DNA of 64,000 bases from Streptomyces sp. A 4/2 (GCF_940670765.1 NZ_CALNVW010000027.1:62001-126000), one strand, 5' to 3'; positions 23,834-33,574 are shown, counted from the first letter of the stretch. The notes: a model not told the origin generated them from the sequence alone. Program-made: numbers and translations.

Positions 23834-24244
23834 TCAGCGGTTGCCCGCACCGTTGCCCGAGAGGACCGGGATCGAGTCGAGGATGTGCGACAGCGGCTCG
23901 TCACCCTTGGCCTGGGTGGAGTTCTCGGTGCACTGCTGGTTCTGCGGCGAGGAGAGGATCGGGATGTCCTGGACAGCGATCGGGATCAGGCCGATCAGCG
24001 AGCCGGCGTTGACCTTGGCCGGGAGGCCGATGCAGGGCTTGTTGAGCGAGCCCTGGACGAGGCTGAGCTGCGGGCTCATGTCACCGTGGGTGGCCGAGTT
24101 GCCGTAGGTCTGCGAGGAGCCGTTGCCGCTGGCGGAGTTCGTGCCGCCACCGTCGCCGATGGCCATGGCCTGCGGGGCCAGGGCCGCGCCGGCGCCCACG
24201 ATGGAGGCGGTGACAGCGGCGGTAGCCAGAATCTTCTTGATCAC
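23834..24244 (-). CDS. rdl: Rodlin 2 (aerial hypha surface protein)
   Basis: This 136-aa protein is highly similar to rodlin 1 over its full length: signal MIKKILATAAVTASIVGAGA, GGTNSASGNGSSQTYGNSAT, LNKPCIGLPAKVNAGSLIG, NQQCTENSTQ and EPLSHILDSIPVLSGNG. Differences cluster in the signal peptide and near residues 60-90. The two rodlins are likely paired subunits of the rodlet layer. The duplicated DNA shows long near-identical blocks (for example around 21650-21720 and 23890-23960), so recombination between them is possible. Confidence 0.95.
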   Translation of the reverse strand: MIKKILATAAVTASIVGAGAALAPQAMAIGDGGGTNSASGNGSSQTYGNSATHGDMSPQLSLVQGSLNKPCIGLPAKVNAGSLIGLIPIAVQDIPILSSPQNQQCTENSTQAKGDEPLSHILDSIPVLSGNGAGNR

Positions 24245-24532
24245 TGTGGTCCCTTTTCTGCATCTTTGCCCGGAAGTGGAGCAGCCTGATCAACTCCGTG
24301 GGCGGAGTTTGGTTCCGCCCCTTCACCCGATTGCCGTAGCGCGCGGGTGTGAACGGGTGTGACGGGTTGTCCGCCAGTGAGCCCCGTGCGCGCGGGGCCC
24401 GCCGTCGGTTTTTCCGCCTTGTGGTGATTCCTCCGTACGGTGGTATGCGCGCGTCCAGTCAAGATTTCCAACTGGCTTTCTGACAAAGTGCACTCCTGCT
24501 TGGTCGCTTTGATCGAAACGGGAGAGCCAGTC

Positions 24533-25639
24533 ATGAGGAAAACGACGGGTCTCGCTGTGCCGTATGCCCTGGGCGTATTTTCATGTGTGGCGCTTTCCGC
24601 CACGTTTATCTCGGCGCCCGCCGCCTCCGCTGAGCGGGCATCGGTGGGCGAATCCTCTGTGATTCCCTTCGCGCAGCGCTATCACTCCGTGCAGCACGGC
24701 GGAATCGTCAGGGTGGCCAACTCCGCCATCACCTGTACGGCCCCGTTCGCTCCCGCGGCCCGCTCGTGCGCGAAGGTCCGGGCGGGCGCGCAGGGTGCCA
24801 ACAGTGATTTCGACATGCTGTACATCGATGTGGACAAGGACCCCGACACCTACAACTCCAGCCGCGCCGACCTGGAACTGCCGAATCGTTCGCGGGTCAG
24901 TTACGCCCGGCTCTACTGGGGCGGGAATCTGCGGGTCGGTGAGCAGAAGCCGCCGAAGGACAACGGACGGGTGCTGATCGCCGAACCGGGCGGTGCGTAC
25001 AAGGCGGTGCTCGCCGACACCCGGATCGCGCACCGCACGGCCGACGGCAGCGACGCCTTCCAGGCCTCGGCCGATGTCACCCCGCTGGTGCGCCGGAGCG
25101 GGTCCGGCACGTACACCGTGGCCCAGATCAACGTGGCCAGGGGCCACTCGGCGGTCGGTGCGTGGGGCGGCTGGACGCTGGTCGTCGCGTACGAGAACGA
25201 CAGCGAGCCGCAACGGAACCTCTCCGTCCTGGAGGGCTTCGAACCGCTCGGCGCGGCCCGCAAGGACCTGTCCGTGGGCCTGACCGGGCTCGGGATCCCG
25301 GCCGGTGCCTCCGGCCGGGCGGGGGTGGTCGCGTACGACGCCGACCGCACCGGGCGGGGCAACGCGCTGCGTGTCGCCGCCGACCGGCGCGCGACGGTCT
25401 CCCTCGGTGACGCGGCCGATCCGGAGGACCAGGTGATGAATTCCACCGTCACCGATGTCGGCCGTCCGGTGACGAAGCGGCAACCCGCTTATATGAACAC
25501 CCTTGGCTACGATTCCGATGTATTCGATCTGAAGCCTGCCCTGTCCCAGGGCGGAGACCGTTTGGATTTCCATTTCTCCGCCGAAAAGCGCGGGTATTTT
25601 CTCGGTGCGCTCTTCGTGCAGGCGGATACGCAGCGCTGA
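24533..25639 (+). CDS. Secreted protein of the ARLYWGG/GGWTLVVAYE family
   Basis: This exported protein of 368 aa has a signal peptide (MRKTTGLAVPYALGVFSC to AASAE). The mature part carries VSYARLYWGGNLRV, a middle with ADVTPLVRRSGSGTYTVAQI, then GAWGGWTLVVAYENDSEPQR. These segments recur in large actinobacterial surface proteins with DUF11-type domains, where they form a beta-sandwich; I am not sure of the Pfam name. No anchor is visible at the C terminus. It precedes the glycosyltransferase by 64 bases and may be the first gene of the exopolysaccharide cluster. ATG 24533 with GGGAGAG ribosome site. Confidence 0.75.
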   Translation: MRKTTGLAVPYALGVFSCVALSATFISAPAASAERASVGESSVIPFAQRYHSVQHGGIVRVANSAITCTAPFAPAARSCAKVRAGAQGANSDFDMLYIDVDKDPDTYNSSRADLELPNRSRVSYARLYWGGNLRVGEQKPPKDNGRVLIAEPGGAYKAVLADTRIAHRTADGSDAFQASADVTPLVRRSGSGTYTVAQINVARGHSAVGAWGGWTLVVAYENDSEPQRNLSVLEGFEPLGAARKDLSVGLTGLGIPAGASGRAGVVAYDADRTGRGNALRVAADRRATVSLGDAADPEDQVMNSTVTDVGRPVTKRQPAYMNTLGYDSDVFDLKPALSQGGDRLDFHFSAEKRGYFLGALFVQADTQR

Positions 25640-25703
25640 GCTCCGTTCTTCCGCGCTCCCCCCGGTAGCCCGGTGTCCGGGCCAGGCACTAAGAGAGCCG
25701 TAC

Positions 25704-26897
25704 GTGCTGCCAGAAAACAGTTCCGCGAATCACCGGCTGACGGTTTTTCACCTCGTCCAGCCGGTGGAGGGTGGTGTCGCCCGGGTGGTCACCGACCTGG
25801 TCCGGGCGCAAGTTCTCGAAGGGATCAGGGCCGTGGTGGCCTGCCCGCCGGGCGCCGGTCTGACGGCGGCGCTCACCGGGGCGGGTGCCGAGGTGCACAG
25901 CTGGCGGGCCGGGCGGGCGCCCGGGGCCGGGCTGGTGGCCGAGACCGCTTCGGCGGCCCGGCTGATCCGTGCGAGCCGCCCGGACGTGGTGCACGCGCAC
26001 AGCTCCAAGGCCGGTCTCGCCGCGCGGCTCGCCGTGCGGGGGCGGATTCCGACGGTGTTCCAGCCGCACGCCTGGTCGTTCGAGGCGGTGGGCGGGGGGA
26101 CCGCGCGGCTCGCGCTGGCCTGGGAGCGGTACGCGGCCCGGTGGGCCGCGCGCGTCCTCTGTGTCAGCGAGGCCGAGCGCCGGGCCGGTGAGGCGGCCGG
26201 GATCGCCGCCCGGTGGACCGTGATCCGCAACGGTGTCGATCTGCGGGAGTTCCGCGCCGACGGCACCCACGCCCCGCCCGTCGCCCCGGGGCCGGGCCCC
26301 CTCGTGGTCTGTGTCGGCCGGCTCTGCCGGCAGAAGGGCCAGGACGTACTCCTGCGGGCCTGGCCCGAGATCGTCCGGGCCAGGCCCGATGCCCGGCTGG
26401 TGTTCGTCGGGGACGGCCCCGACCGGGAGGCGCTCGCCCGGACCGCCCCGCCCGGGGTGCTGTTCGCGGGCGCCGTCGACGGGATGCGCGGCTGGCTGCG
26501 GGCCGCCGATGTCGTGGTGCTGCCGTCCCGTTGGGAGGGCATGGCGCTGGCCCCGCTCGAAGCGATGGCCTGCGGGCGGCCCGTCGTGCTCTCCGATGTG
26601 AACGGCGCGCGGGAGAGCCTGCCGCCGGGGCACGACCGGTACGGGCTCGTCCCGCCGGACGACCCGCGGGCGCTGGCCGGTGCCGTCACGAAGCTGCTGG
26701 CCGACCCACGGCTGCGGGACGCGCTGGGCCGTCAGGCCGCGGCTCACGCGCGGGCGAACTTCGACGTGCGGGACACGGCCGCCGCCGTCTCGGAGCTGTA
26801 CGGCCGGCTTCTGGGACCCGACCGGCCGGATGGGCAGGACCAGGGACCTGTCCGCGGGATGCACCGATCCACGACGAGGGAGCGCATCAGCCGATGA
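25704..26897 (+). CDS. Glycosyltransferase family 4 (GT-B fold)
   Basis: This 397-aa cytoplasmic glycosyltransferase adds a sugar from a nucleotide donor to a lipid-linked chain. It shows the N-terminal FHLVQPVEGGVARVV glycine loop, then VVHAHSSKAG and NGVDLREF, and the donor-binding C-terminal half with VVCVGRLCRQKGQDVL, VFVGDGPD and the EX7E-like LPSRWEGMALAPLEAMACG. The GTG at 25704 follows AAGAGAG. It overlaps the sugar transferase start by 4 bases. Sugar specificity is unknown. Confidence 0.9.
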   Translation: MLPENSSANHRLTVFHLVQPVEGGVARVVTDLVRAQVLEGIRAVVACPPGAGLTAALTGAGAEVHSWRAGRAPGAGLVAETASAARLIRASRPDVVHAHSSKAGLAARLAVRGRIPTVFQPHAWSFEAVGGGTARLALAWERYAARWAARVLCVSEAERRAGEAAGIAARWTVIRNGVDLREFRADGTHAPPVAPGPGPLVVCVGRLCRQKGQDVLLRAWPEIVRARPDARLVFVGDGPDREALARTAPPGVLFAGAVDGMRGWLRAADVVVLPSRWEGMALAPLEAMACGRPVVLSDVNGARESLPPGHDRYGLVPPDDPRALAGAVTKLLADPRLRDALGRQAAAHARANFDVRDTAAAVSELYGRLLGPDRPDGQDQGPVRGMHRSTTRERISR

Positions 26898-28369
26898 CGA
26901 CGGACAGTGCACACGCTCCCCATCCGGGGCAGGGCGGCGGCGGGGTGACCGCCGTGCAGCGGCTCGCCCCCGCGATCCATCCGCCGCGCAGCCCGGACGG
27001 GCCGCGGACCCGGCCGGTGGGCCAGGGACGGCTGCGGCGGCGGCGCGGCGCCGTGCCGCTGCTCGCGGGGGACGCCCTCGCGCTCGTCCTCACCAGCGTC
27101 GTCGTGCCGGGGCTGCGGCTCCCGGCCCCGGTGCTCGTACCGCTGCTGGTCCTGCATCTGGTCCTGCACAGCCGCAGCGGTCTCTATCTGCGGCGGCTCT
27201 CGCCCTCGGCCCTCCTCGAACTGCCCGCGCTGCTCGGTCATGCGCTGATCCTGTGGTGCGCCACGGCGGCGTGCCTCGCTGCCGCCGGGCCCTGGCGTGC
27301 GCTGGACTGGCGGGTGCTGGCCGCCGCCGTGGTCGCGCAGACCGTCCTCGGTGTCGCGGTCCGGGGCGGCGTTCACCGGCTCCTGCGCCGGTCGGCCGCC
27401 CGCCGGACCCGGTCCACGCTGATCGTCGGCGGTGGGGCCACCGGTCAGCAGATCGGTGCGGCGCTGTACGCGCACCCGGCCTACGGGATGCGCCCGGTGG
27501 GCCTGGTGGAGACCGGGTCCACCGCCGGGTCCGACGCCGATTCCCCGGCGCTGCCCGTCCTGACCACGCACGAGGACATCGGCCGGGCCGTCGTGCAGAC
27601 CACCGTCGGCCACGCGCTCTTCGTCGGACCGGCCAGGGGCGGTGCCGACGAGCCCGCGCTCGTCCAGCTGCTCGCCGGGCACGGGGTGCAGCTGTGGCAG
27701 GTCGACACCGGCCGTCCGGGCCGCCCGGACGTCGCGGCCGACCACCTCTGGGGGTTCGCCGTCCGGCCGCTGCCGGTCCCCGGCCGCCCCGCCAACCGCT
27801 GGGCCAAGCGGGCCCTCGACGCCTCGCTGGCCTGTCTCGCGCTGCTCGCCGCCGCGCCCGTGCTCGGGCTGTGCGCGCTGGCCGTACGGATCTCCGACGG
27901 GCCGGGGGTCCTCTTCCGGCAGGAGCGGATCGGGCTGGACGGCCGCGCCTTCACGCTGCTGAAGTTCCGCACGCTGCGCCCGGCCGACGAGCACGAGGCC
28001 GCCACCCTCTGGAACATCGCCGCCGACGACCGGATGAGCCCGGTCGGCAACCTGCTGCGCCGGACCTCGCTCGACGAACTGCCGCAGCTGTGGAACGTCC
28101 TGCGCGGCGACATGAGCCTGGTCGGCCCTCGGCCCGAACGCCCTTACTACGTAGCGAAGTTCACCGGTCAGCACCCCGGCTACCTGGCCAGACACCGGAT
28201 GCCCGTCGGGATCACCGGGCTGGCCCAGGTCAACGGGCTGCGCGGGGACACCTCCATCGAGGACCGGGCCCGGTTCGACAACCACTACATCGACAGCTGG
28301 TCGCTCTGGCAGGACGTCTGCATCATGATCCGCACCGCGGGCTCCCTCTTCCGTCTCGGGGGGAGCTGA
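26894..28369 (+). CDS. Exopolysaccharide polyprenyl-phosphate sugar-1-phosphate transferase
   Basis: This 491-aa priming enzyme transfers a sugar phosphate from a nucleotide sugar to undecaprenyl phosphate, starting each repeat unit. It has four N-terminal membrane helices (about 50-165), a Rossmann-like CoA_binding_3 region starting TLIVGGGATGQQIG, a fifth helix, and then the bacterial sugar transferase domain. That domain shows LFRQERIGLDGRAF, LLKFRTLR, RTSLDELPQLWNVLRGDMS and VGPRPERP. ATG at 26894 overlaps the GT stop (ATGA). Family members prime with galactose, glucose or N-acetyl sugars. Confidence 0.93.
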   Translation: MTTDSAHAPHPGQGGGGVTAVQRLAPAIHPPRSPDGPRTRPVGQGRLRRRRGAVPLLAGDALALVLTSVVVPGLRLPAPVLVPLLVLHLVLHSRSGLYLRRLSPSALLELPALLGHALILWCATAACLAAAGPWRALDWRVLAAAVVAQTVLGVAVRGGVHRLLRRSAARRTRSTLIVGGGATGQQIGAALYAHPAYGMRPVGLVETGSTAGSDADSPALPVLTTHEDIGRAVVQTTVGHALFVGPARGGADEPALVQLLAGHGVQLWQVDTGRPGRPDVAADHLWGFAVRPLPVPGRPANRWAKRALDASLACLALLAAAPVLGLCALAVRISDGPGVLFRQERIGLDGRAFTLLKFRTLRPADEHEAATLWNIAADDRMSPVGNLLRRTSLDELPQLWNVLRGDMSLVGPRPERPYYVAKFTGQHPGYLARHRMPVGITGLAQVNGLRGDTSIEDRARFDNHYIDSWSLWQDVCIMIRTAGSLFRLGGS

Positions 28370-28370
28370 C

Positions 28371-29777
28371 ATGACCGCCCTCGGCACCGAGACCGCCCTG
28401 CCCCGGCCGCGTAGGCACCGGCCCGCCCGGCGGTTGTTCCTCCGGTGGCCGGTCGTACCCGTCGTCGCGCCGGTGCTGCTGCTGGCCGTCCCCGTCGAGT
28501 TCGGGAACGGCTCCAGCACCTCCACCAACGTCTCCGTCTCCGATGTGGCGTCGGCGTTCCTCGTGCTGTTCTGCGCGGTACGGCTGCTGCGCCACCGGTC
28601 GCGCCCGCTGACCCCGGCCGCCGCGCTGGTGCTGGGCGTCCCGGTGATCGGGCTGGCCGTCGCCACCCTGACGGCGGACGATCCGGTCGCCGCACTGCCC
28701 GGCTTCGTGCGGTACCTCCAGCTGTTCGTGCTGGTCCCGGCCGCCGTCGTGCTGCTGCTCAGGGACGCCGGTGACTTCCGGGTGGTGGCCGGGTCCTTCG
28801 TCGTGCTCGCGGTGGTCCAGGGGGCCGTCGGCGTCGACCAGTACGCCACCGGTACCGGCGCCTCCTACATGGGCTCCGACGTCCGGGCGGTCGGCACCTT
28901 CGGCCCCACGGACATCATGGGGATGGCCACCGTCGTGGCGTACGGCCTGGTCGTCGCCCTCGCGCCGGCGCTCCGTCCCGCGCCCGGCGCGCCCCGGTGG
29001 CTGCGCCCCGTCGCACTCCTCGTCGCCGTCGCGCTCCTGGTGCCCCTGGTGTTCTCCTTCAGCCGGGGGGCGTGGATCGCCACGGTCCTCGCGGGTCTCG
29101 TGGTCGTCCTGCTCGCCGGGCTGCGTACGGCGGTGCGGGTGCTGGCCGCGCTGATCGCGGCGGCGGTCGTCCTGGTCGGGGGGTTCGGGGTCGGTTCGCA
29201 GCTCATCGCGGAGCGGCTCAGCAGCATCACCCGGGTCACCGACGCCCCCGACCAGTCGGTCACCGACCGGTACACGATGTGGGCCGCCGCGGTGAGCATG
29301 TGGCAGCAGGAGCCCGTGACCGGTGTCGGCCTCAAGGGGTTCCCCGCCCATCGCGACGGGCACGCCTCGCTCGGGCTCTCCTCGGGCAGCGACACCGCGG
29401 GCGCGGGCCACGCCTACGAGCGTCAGCCGCTGCTCTCGCCGCACAACATGTATCTGCTGGTGCTCAGCGAGCAGGGCCTCATCGGCGTCACCGCGCTGGC
29501 CGGGAGCTGGGCCGCGCTGCTGGTGGGCGGGGTACGCAGACTGCTCGGCGCCCGGAGAACCCGGGGGTTCGGCGGATCCGGTGGGTCCGCCGCCGACTGC
29601 GGACTCGTCGCGGTGGGGCTCGCGGTCTGGCAGGCCGTCGACTTCCTGTACGCCGACATCGGCGGCCCCTCCACCGCCCTCACCGGCATCGTCTTCGGCC
29701 TCATCGCCTGGTGGGCGCTGGCCGGGCCGGGTCCCGGTACGCGGTTCGCCGGGGCCCGGATTCCGGAGCAGGCGTGA
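28371..29777 (+). CDS. O-antigen ligase/polymerase family protein
   Basis: This 468-aa integral membrane protein has about 11-12 helices and the Wzy_C region: the large periplasmic loop (MWQQEPVTGVGLKGFPAHRD) and the SPHNMYLLVLSEQGLIG motif with the conserved His. FSFSRGAWIA lies in the middle, as in ligases and Wzy polymerases. It is probably the polymerase of the exopolysaccharide repeat units. It starts 1 base after the sugar transferase stop and overlaps the flippase start by 4 bases. Confidence 0.9.
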   Translation: MTALGTETALPRPRRHRPARRLFLRWPVVPVVAPVLLLAVPVEFGNGSSTSTNVSVSDVASAFLVLFCAVRLLRHRSRPLTPAAALVLGVPVIGLAVATLTADDPVAALPGFVRYLQLFVLVPAAVVLLLRDAGDFRVVAGSFVVLAVVQGAVGVDQYATGTGASYMGSDVRAVGTFGPTDIMGMATVVAYGLVVALAPALRPAPGAPRWLRPVALLVAVALLVPLVFSFSRGAWIATVLAGLVVVLLAGLRTAVRVLAALIAAAVVLVGGFGVGSQLIAERLSSITRVTDAPDQSVTDRYTMWAAAVSMWQQEPVTGVGLKGFPAHRDGHASLGLSSGSDTAGAGHAYERQPLLSPHNMYLLVLSEQGLIGVTALAGSWAALLVGGVRRLLGARRTRGFGGSGGSAADCGLVAVGLAVWQAVDFLYADIGGPSTALTGIVFGLIAWWALAGPGPGTRFAGARIPEQA

Positions 29778-31453
29778 ACGAGACGACCACGGGCGCACAA
29801 GCGCGCGCCGGAGCCCGGACGGCCGTGCCGCCCCCGGCCGTTCCCGCCGCCGCGCTCGCGCCGCCCGCCGAGCAGGGGCCGCCACGGCTCGGCCGGGTAC
29901 TGGCCAGGGCGGCGGCCGTCACCGCCGCGCTGACCATCGCCGGTTCGCTGCTCGGGCTGGTCCGGGACCAGACCATCGCGCACCTCTTCGGCGCGGGCCC
30001 GGACAGCGACGCGTTCCTGATCTCCTGGACCGTGCCCGAGATGGCGTCCACGCTGCTCATCGAGGACGCGATGGCGCTGGTGCTCGTCCCGGCCTTCAGC
30101 CACGCGCTCGCCCGGCGCGCGGCGGGGGACCACCCGGACCCCGTACGCACCCTGGTCTCCGGCACGCTGCCCCGGCTGTTCGTCCTGCTCGGGTGCGCCA
30201 CCGGGGCGCTGGTGCTGGGTGCGCCGGTGGTCGTGGACGTACTGGCGCCCGGTCTCGCCGATCCCCGACTGGCCGTGGAATGCACCCGGCTGACGGCCGT
30301 CACGGTGCTCTCGTTCGGTATCACCGGCTACCTCAGCGCGGCGCTGCGCGCGCACCGCAGCTATCTGCCGCCCGCCTCCATCTACCTGGCGTACAACGTC
30401 GGCATCATCGTGACCATGCTGGTGCTGCACTCGCTGTGGGGGGTGCGGGCCGCGGCGGCCGGGGTCGCCGCGGGCAGTGTGCTGATGGTGCTGGCCCAAC
30501 TGCCGTTCTTCGTACGGAAGATGGCAGCCGGCCCGGGCGCGGAAGGGCTGCTGGTCCGCGGTGGTACGGCGCCGGTCCGGCCCGCGCGGCCCGCGCTGCT
30601 CGGCCTCGGGGTGCTGGCGCCCGTCATCGTCTTCACCCTCTGCCGCCAGTCCCAGGTCCTCATCGAGCGGTTCCTCGCCGCGGCGCTGCCCGCCGGGGCC
30701 ATCTCGCACCTCAACTACGCGCAGAAGGTCGCGCAGGTGCCGATGGTGCTGTCCCTGATGATCTGTACGGTCACCTTCCCGGTGGTCGCCCAGGCCGTGT
30801 CGGACGGCGACGAGGACCAGGCGCGCCGCCGGGTGGAGCGGGACCTCGCGCTGGCCGGGGTCGTGGTGCTGATGGGCACCGCGGTGGTCGTCGCCTGCGC
30901 GCCGCAGATCGTCGAAGTCCTTTTCCAACGCGGCCTGTTCACCGCCCGGGACACCGCGACGACGGCCGCCGTGATGCGGGTGTACGCGCTCGGGCTGCTC
31001 GGCCAGTGCCTGGTCGGCGCGCTGGGCAGGCCGTTCTTCTCGACGACCCGGCCCACCTGGTTCCCGGCCGCCGCGATGGCCGCCGGGCTGCTCGTCAACA
31101 CGGTCGCCGGGGCCCTCGCGGTCGGGCCGTGGGGGGTGTACGGCATCGCCGCGGCCAACGCCCTGGGCATCACCGTCACCGCGCTGCTGCTGCTCCGCGG
31201 GCTCGGCTCGCGGGTGGTCCCCATCCGGGTGCGCGCGGTCACCGCGACGCTCGGCAGGCTGACCGTCGCCGCCACCGCGGCCGGAGCGGCGGGCTGGCTG
31301 GTCACGCCGCTGGTGCCGGGCGCGCCGCTGGGTCTCGCGCTCGGCTGCCTGCTGGTGCCCGGTGTCTTCACCGCCGCCGCGCTGGCGCTCCGCTCGCCCG
31401 AGGTCGCCGGTCTGCTCGACCTCGCCGAACAAAGGATCCGTCATGTCCGCTGA
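29774..31453 (+). CDS. MurJ/MviN-type lipid flippase
   Basis: This 559-aa membrane protein of the MOP superfamily has about 14 helices. The first helix carries the family mark TIAGSLLGLVRDQTIAHLFG, and the amphipathic segment VLAPGLAD plus ISHLNYAQKVAQVPMVL follow the MurJ/MviN pattern. In this context it is likely to flip lipid-linked exopolysaccharide units in place of a Wzx, rather than lipid II. GTG at 29774 overlaps the previous stop; the next gene starts within its last codons (31443). Confidence 0.88.
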   Translation: MNETTTGAQARAGARTAVPPPAVPAAALAPPAEQGPPRLGRVLARAAAVTAALTIAGSLLGLVRDQTIAHLFGAGPDSDAFLISWTVPEMASTLLIEDAMALVLVPAFSHALARRAAGDHPDPVRTLVSGTLPRLFVLLGCATGALVLGAPVVVDVLAPGLADPRLAVECTRLTAVTVLSFGITGYLSAALRAHRSYLPPASIYLAYNVGIIVTMLVLHSLWGVRAAAAGVAAGSVLMVLAQLPFFVRKMAAGPGAEGLLVRGGTAPVRPARPALLGLGVLAPVIVFTLCRQSQVLIERFLAAALPAGAISHLNYAQKVAQVPMVLSLMICTVTFPVVAQAVSDGDEDQARRRVERDLALAGVVVLMGTAVVVACAPQIVEVLFQRGLFTARDTATTAAVMRVYALGLLGQCLVGALGRPFFSTTRPTWFPAAAMAAGLLVNTVAGALAVGPWGVYGIAAANALGITVTALLLLRGLGSRVVPIRVRAVTATLGRLTVAATAAGAAGWLVTPLVPGAPLGLALGCLLVPGVFTAAALALRSPEVAGLLDLAEQRIRHVR

Positions 31454-32207
31454 CACGGCGTCCCGTGACGCCGCCCCGCTCGCAACCCGCCCGCGCACCC
31501 GGCCGTGGATCCTGATGTACCACTCGGTGGGCGACCCGTCCGACGATCCGTACGGCATCACCGTCGCCCCCGCGCGGCTGGACCTCCAACTGCGCTGGCT
31601 GCGCCGGAACGGGCTGACCGGTGTCGGCGTCGGCGCGCTGCTGCGGGCCCGCGCGGCCGGGCGCGACCGCGGGCTCGTCGGGCTGACCTTCGACGACGGG
31701 TACCGCGACTTCCTCGACCACGCGCTGCCGCTGCTGCAGCGCCACGGGTGCACCGCGACGGTGTTCGTCCTGCCCGGCAGGCTCGGCGGTGAGAACGCCT
31801 GGGACGCGCTGGGCCCGCGCAAACCGCTGCTCACCGCGGCGGGCATCAGGGCCGCGGCCGACGCGGGTATGGAGATCGGGTCGCACGGCCAGTGCCACCA
31901 GGACCTCACCGGGACCACGGAGGACGTCCTGCGCAAGGAGATCCTGGGCAGCCGCGAGCTGCTCGGCCGGATCACCGGAAGCGCGCCGGACGGCTTCTGC
32001 TACCCGTACGGCGCCATCGACCGGCGGACCGTCGACGCCGTACGGGACGCCGGGTACACCTACGGCTGCGCCATCGACCCCGGTCCGCTCGGCGGCGACC
32101 ACGCGCTGGCGCGCGCCCACATCAGCCACGCGGACCGCGGGCTGCGGCTGCGCACGAAGCAGTTGCTGCACCGGGCCGGGGGGCTGCGGCGCGGGGGTGG
32201 CCGGTGA
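31443..32207 (+). CDS. Polysaccharide deacetylase (carbohydrate esterase 4)
   Basis: This 254-aa NodB-homology protein has motif 1 LTFDDGYRDF (catalytic Asp and metal Asp), motif 2 SHGQCHQDL (metal His pair), motif 3 FCYPYG and the later YTYGCAID segment. It lacks a signal peptide, so it would act in the cytoplasm or at the inner face on lipid-linked intermediates, unless exported otherwise. It begins 10 bases inside the flippase gene and overlaps the next GT by 4 bases. Likely removes acetyl groups from an N-acetyl sugar of the polymer. Confidence 0.9.
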   Translation: MSADTASRDAAPLATRPRTRPWILMYHSVGDPSDDPYGITVAPARLDLQLRWLRRNGLTGVGVGALLRARAAGRDRGLVGLTFDDGYRDFLDHALPLLQRHGCTATVFVLPGRLGGENAWDALGPRKPLLTAAGIRAAADAGMEIGSHGQCHQDLTGTTEDVLRKEILGSRELLGRITGSAPDGFCYPYGAIDRRTVDAVRDAGYTYGCAIDPGPLGGDHALARAHISHADRGLRLRTKQLLHRAGGLRRGGGR

Positions 32208-33493
32208 AGGTCCTGCACGTCATCACCGGGCTCGGGGTCGGCGGAGCCGAGCAGCAACTGCGGCTGCTGCTGCGGCACCTGCCGGTCGAGTGCGAGGTGG
32301 TCACCCTCACCAACCCGGGCCCGGTCGCCGAGGGGCTGCGCGCCGACGGGGTGCCGGTCACGCACCTGGAGATGAAGGGCAACCGCGACCTCGCCGCGCT
32401 GCCCCGGCTGGCCAGGCTCGTCCGGCGGGGCGGGTACGACCTGGTCCACACCCATCTCTACCGCGCCTGTGTGTACGGCCGGATCGCGGCCCGGACGGCC
32501 GGGGTCCGGGCCGTCGTCGCCACCGAACACTCGCTGGGCGAGCGGTACATCGAGGGGCGCCCGCTCACCCGTTCCACCCGCGAGCTGTACCTGCGCACCG
32601 AGCGGCTCGGCTCGGCGACGGTGGCCGTCTCGGCGACCGTCGCGGACCGGTTGCGCGGCTGGGGGATTCCGGCGCGGCGCATCCATGTCGTACCGAACGG
32701 CATCGAGGTGGACACCTACCGGTACGACCCGCTGCGCCGGGCCGCGACGCGGGCCCGACTGGGGCTGCCCGAGGGTGCGTTCGTGGTGGGCGGGGTGGGC
32801 CGACTGGTGCCGGGCAAGCGGTTCGACCTGCTGGTACGGGCTGTCGCGGGGCTGCCCGGGGTGCGGCTGCTGCTGGCGGGGGACGGGCCCGAGCGGGCGT
32901 CGCTGGCCGCGCTGGCCGGGCAGTTGGGGGTGGCCGACCGGGTGCGGTTCCTCGGCGAGTGCGCGGCGGGGGACGGGACGCGGGGCGCGGAGAGGGGCCC
33001 AGAGAGGGGCGTGGAGAGGGGCGAGGAGAGGGGCGTGGCCGGGGGCGCGGCACGGGATGCCGGGGCGCCGGCCGATCCCACCGCCCTCACCGATCCCACC
33101 GCCCTCACCGTTCCCGCCGCCCTCACCGTTCCCGCCGTACTGGCCGCTCTGGACGTCTTCGTCTCCGCCTCCGAGGAGGAGTCGTTCGGGCTGGCCGTGG
33201 TCGAGGCGCTGGCCGCCGGGCTGCCCGTCCTCCACGCCGCCTGCCCCGCCGTCGACGACCTGCCCGCGGCGCTGACGCCCGGCGCCGTCCGGGTCGAGAG
33301 CCGGGCCGACGCGCTGGAGGCGGAGCTACGACGGCAACTCGACGCCGGGCAGAGGCGGTTGGCGCCACCGCCGCTCGTCGGCCACTACGACATCGTGCGC
33401 AGCGCCGCCGGTCTGCTGGGGGTGTACACGCGCGCCGTCGCCCGCGCGCCGGCCCGCGACCGCGCCTTTCCGTCCCTGAACGCGATCCCCTGA
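32204..33493 (+). CDS. Glycosyltransferase family 4 with a low-complexity insertion
   Basis: This 429-aa GT-B enzyme shows VLHVITGLGVGGAEQQLRLL (donor-proximal glycine loop), LVHTHLYRA, NGIEVDTYRYD, VGGVGRLVPGKRFDLLV and SASEEESFGLAVVEALAAG (EX7E-type). Between RVRFLGECAAG and LAALDVFVSA, where relatives have a loop of a few residues, there are about 55 extra residues encoded by two micro-repeats, GGAGAGGGGC-like (32990-33040) and a 15-bp ACCGCCCTCACC unit (33075-33138). The core motifs are intact, so it is probably active. GTG 32204 overlaps the deacetylase stop. Confidence 0.88.
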   Translation: MKVLHVITGLGVGGAEQQLRLLLRHLPVECEVVTLTNPGPVAEGLRADGVPVTHLEMKGNRDLAALPRLARLVRRGGYDLVHTHLYRACVYGRIAARTAGVRAVVATEHSLGERYIEGRPLTRSTRELYLRTERLGSATVAVSATVADRLRGWGIPARRIHVVPNGIEVDTYRYDPLRRAATRARLGLPEGAFVVGGVGRLVPGKRFDLLVRAVAGLPGVRLLLAGDGPERASLAALAGQLGVADRVRFLGECAAGDGTRGAERGPERGVERGEERGVAGGAARDAGAPADPTALTDPTALTVPAALTVPAVLAALDVFVSASEEESFGLAVVEALAAGLPVLHAACPAVDDLPAALTPGAVRVESRADALEAELRRQLDAGQRRLAPPPLVGHYDIVRSAAGLLGVYTRAVARAPARDRAFPSLNAIP

Positions 33494-33574
33494 ACGCCGT
33501 CCTCTGATCGCCGCCCCCAGATCGCCATCCCCCTGAACACGGTTCCGTGCACCCGACGAAGAAGTGAGCGACCC

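Noticed and set aside
29423..31975. 850-residue minus frame across polymerase, flippase and deacetylase genes
   Set aside because: Antisense to three coupled genes with clear family motifs; composition typical of a shadow frame.
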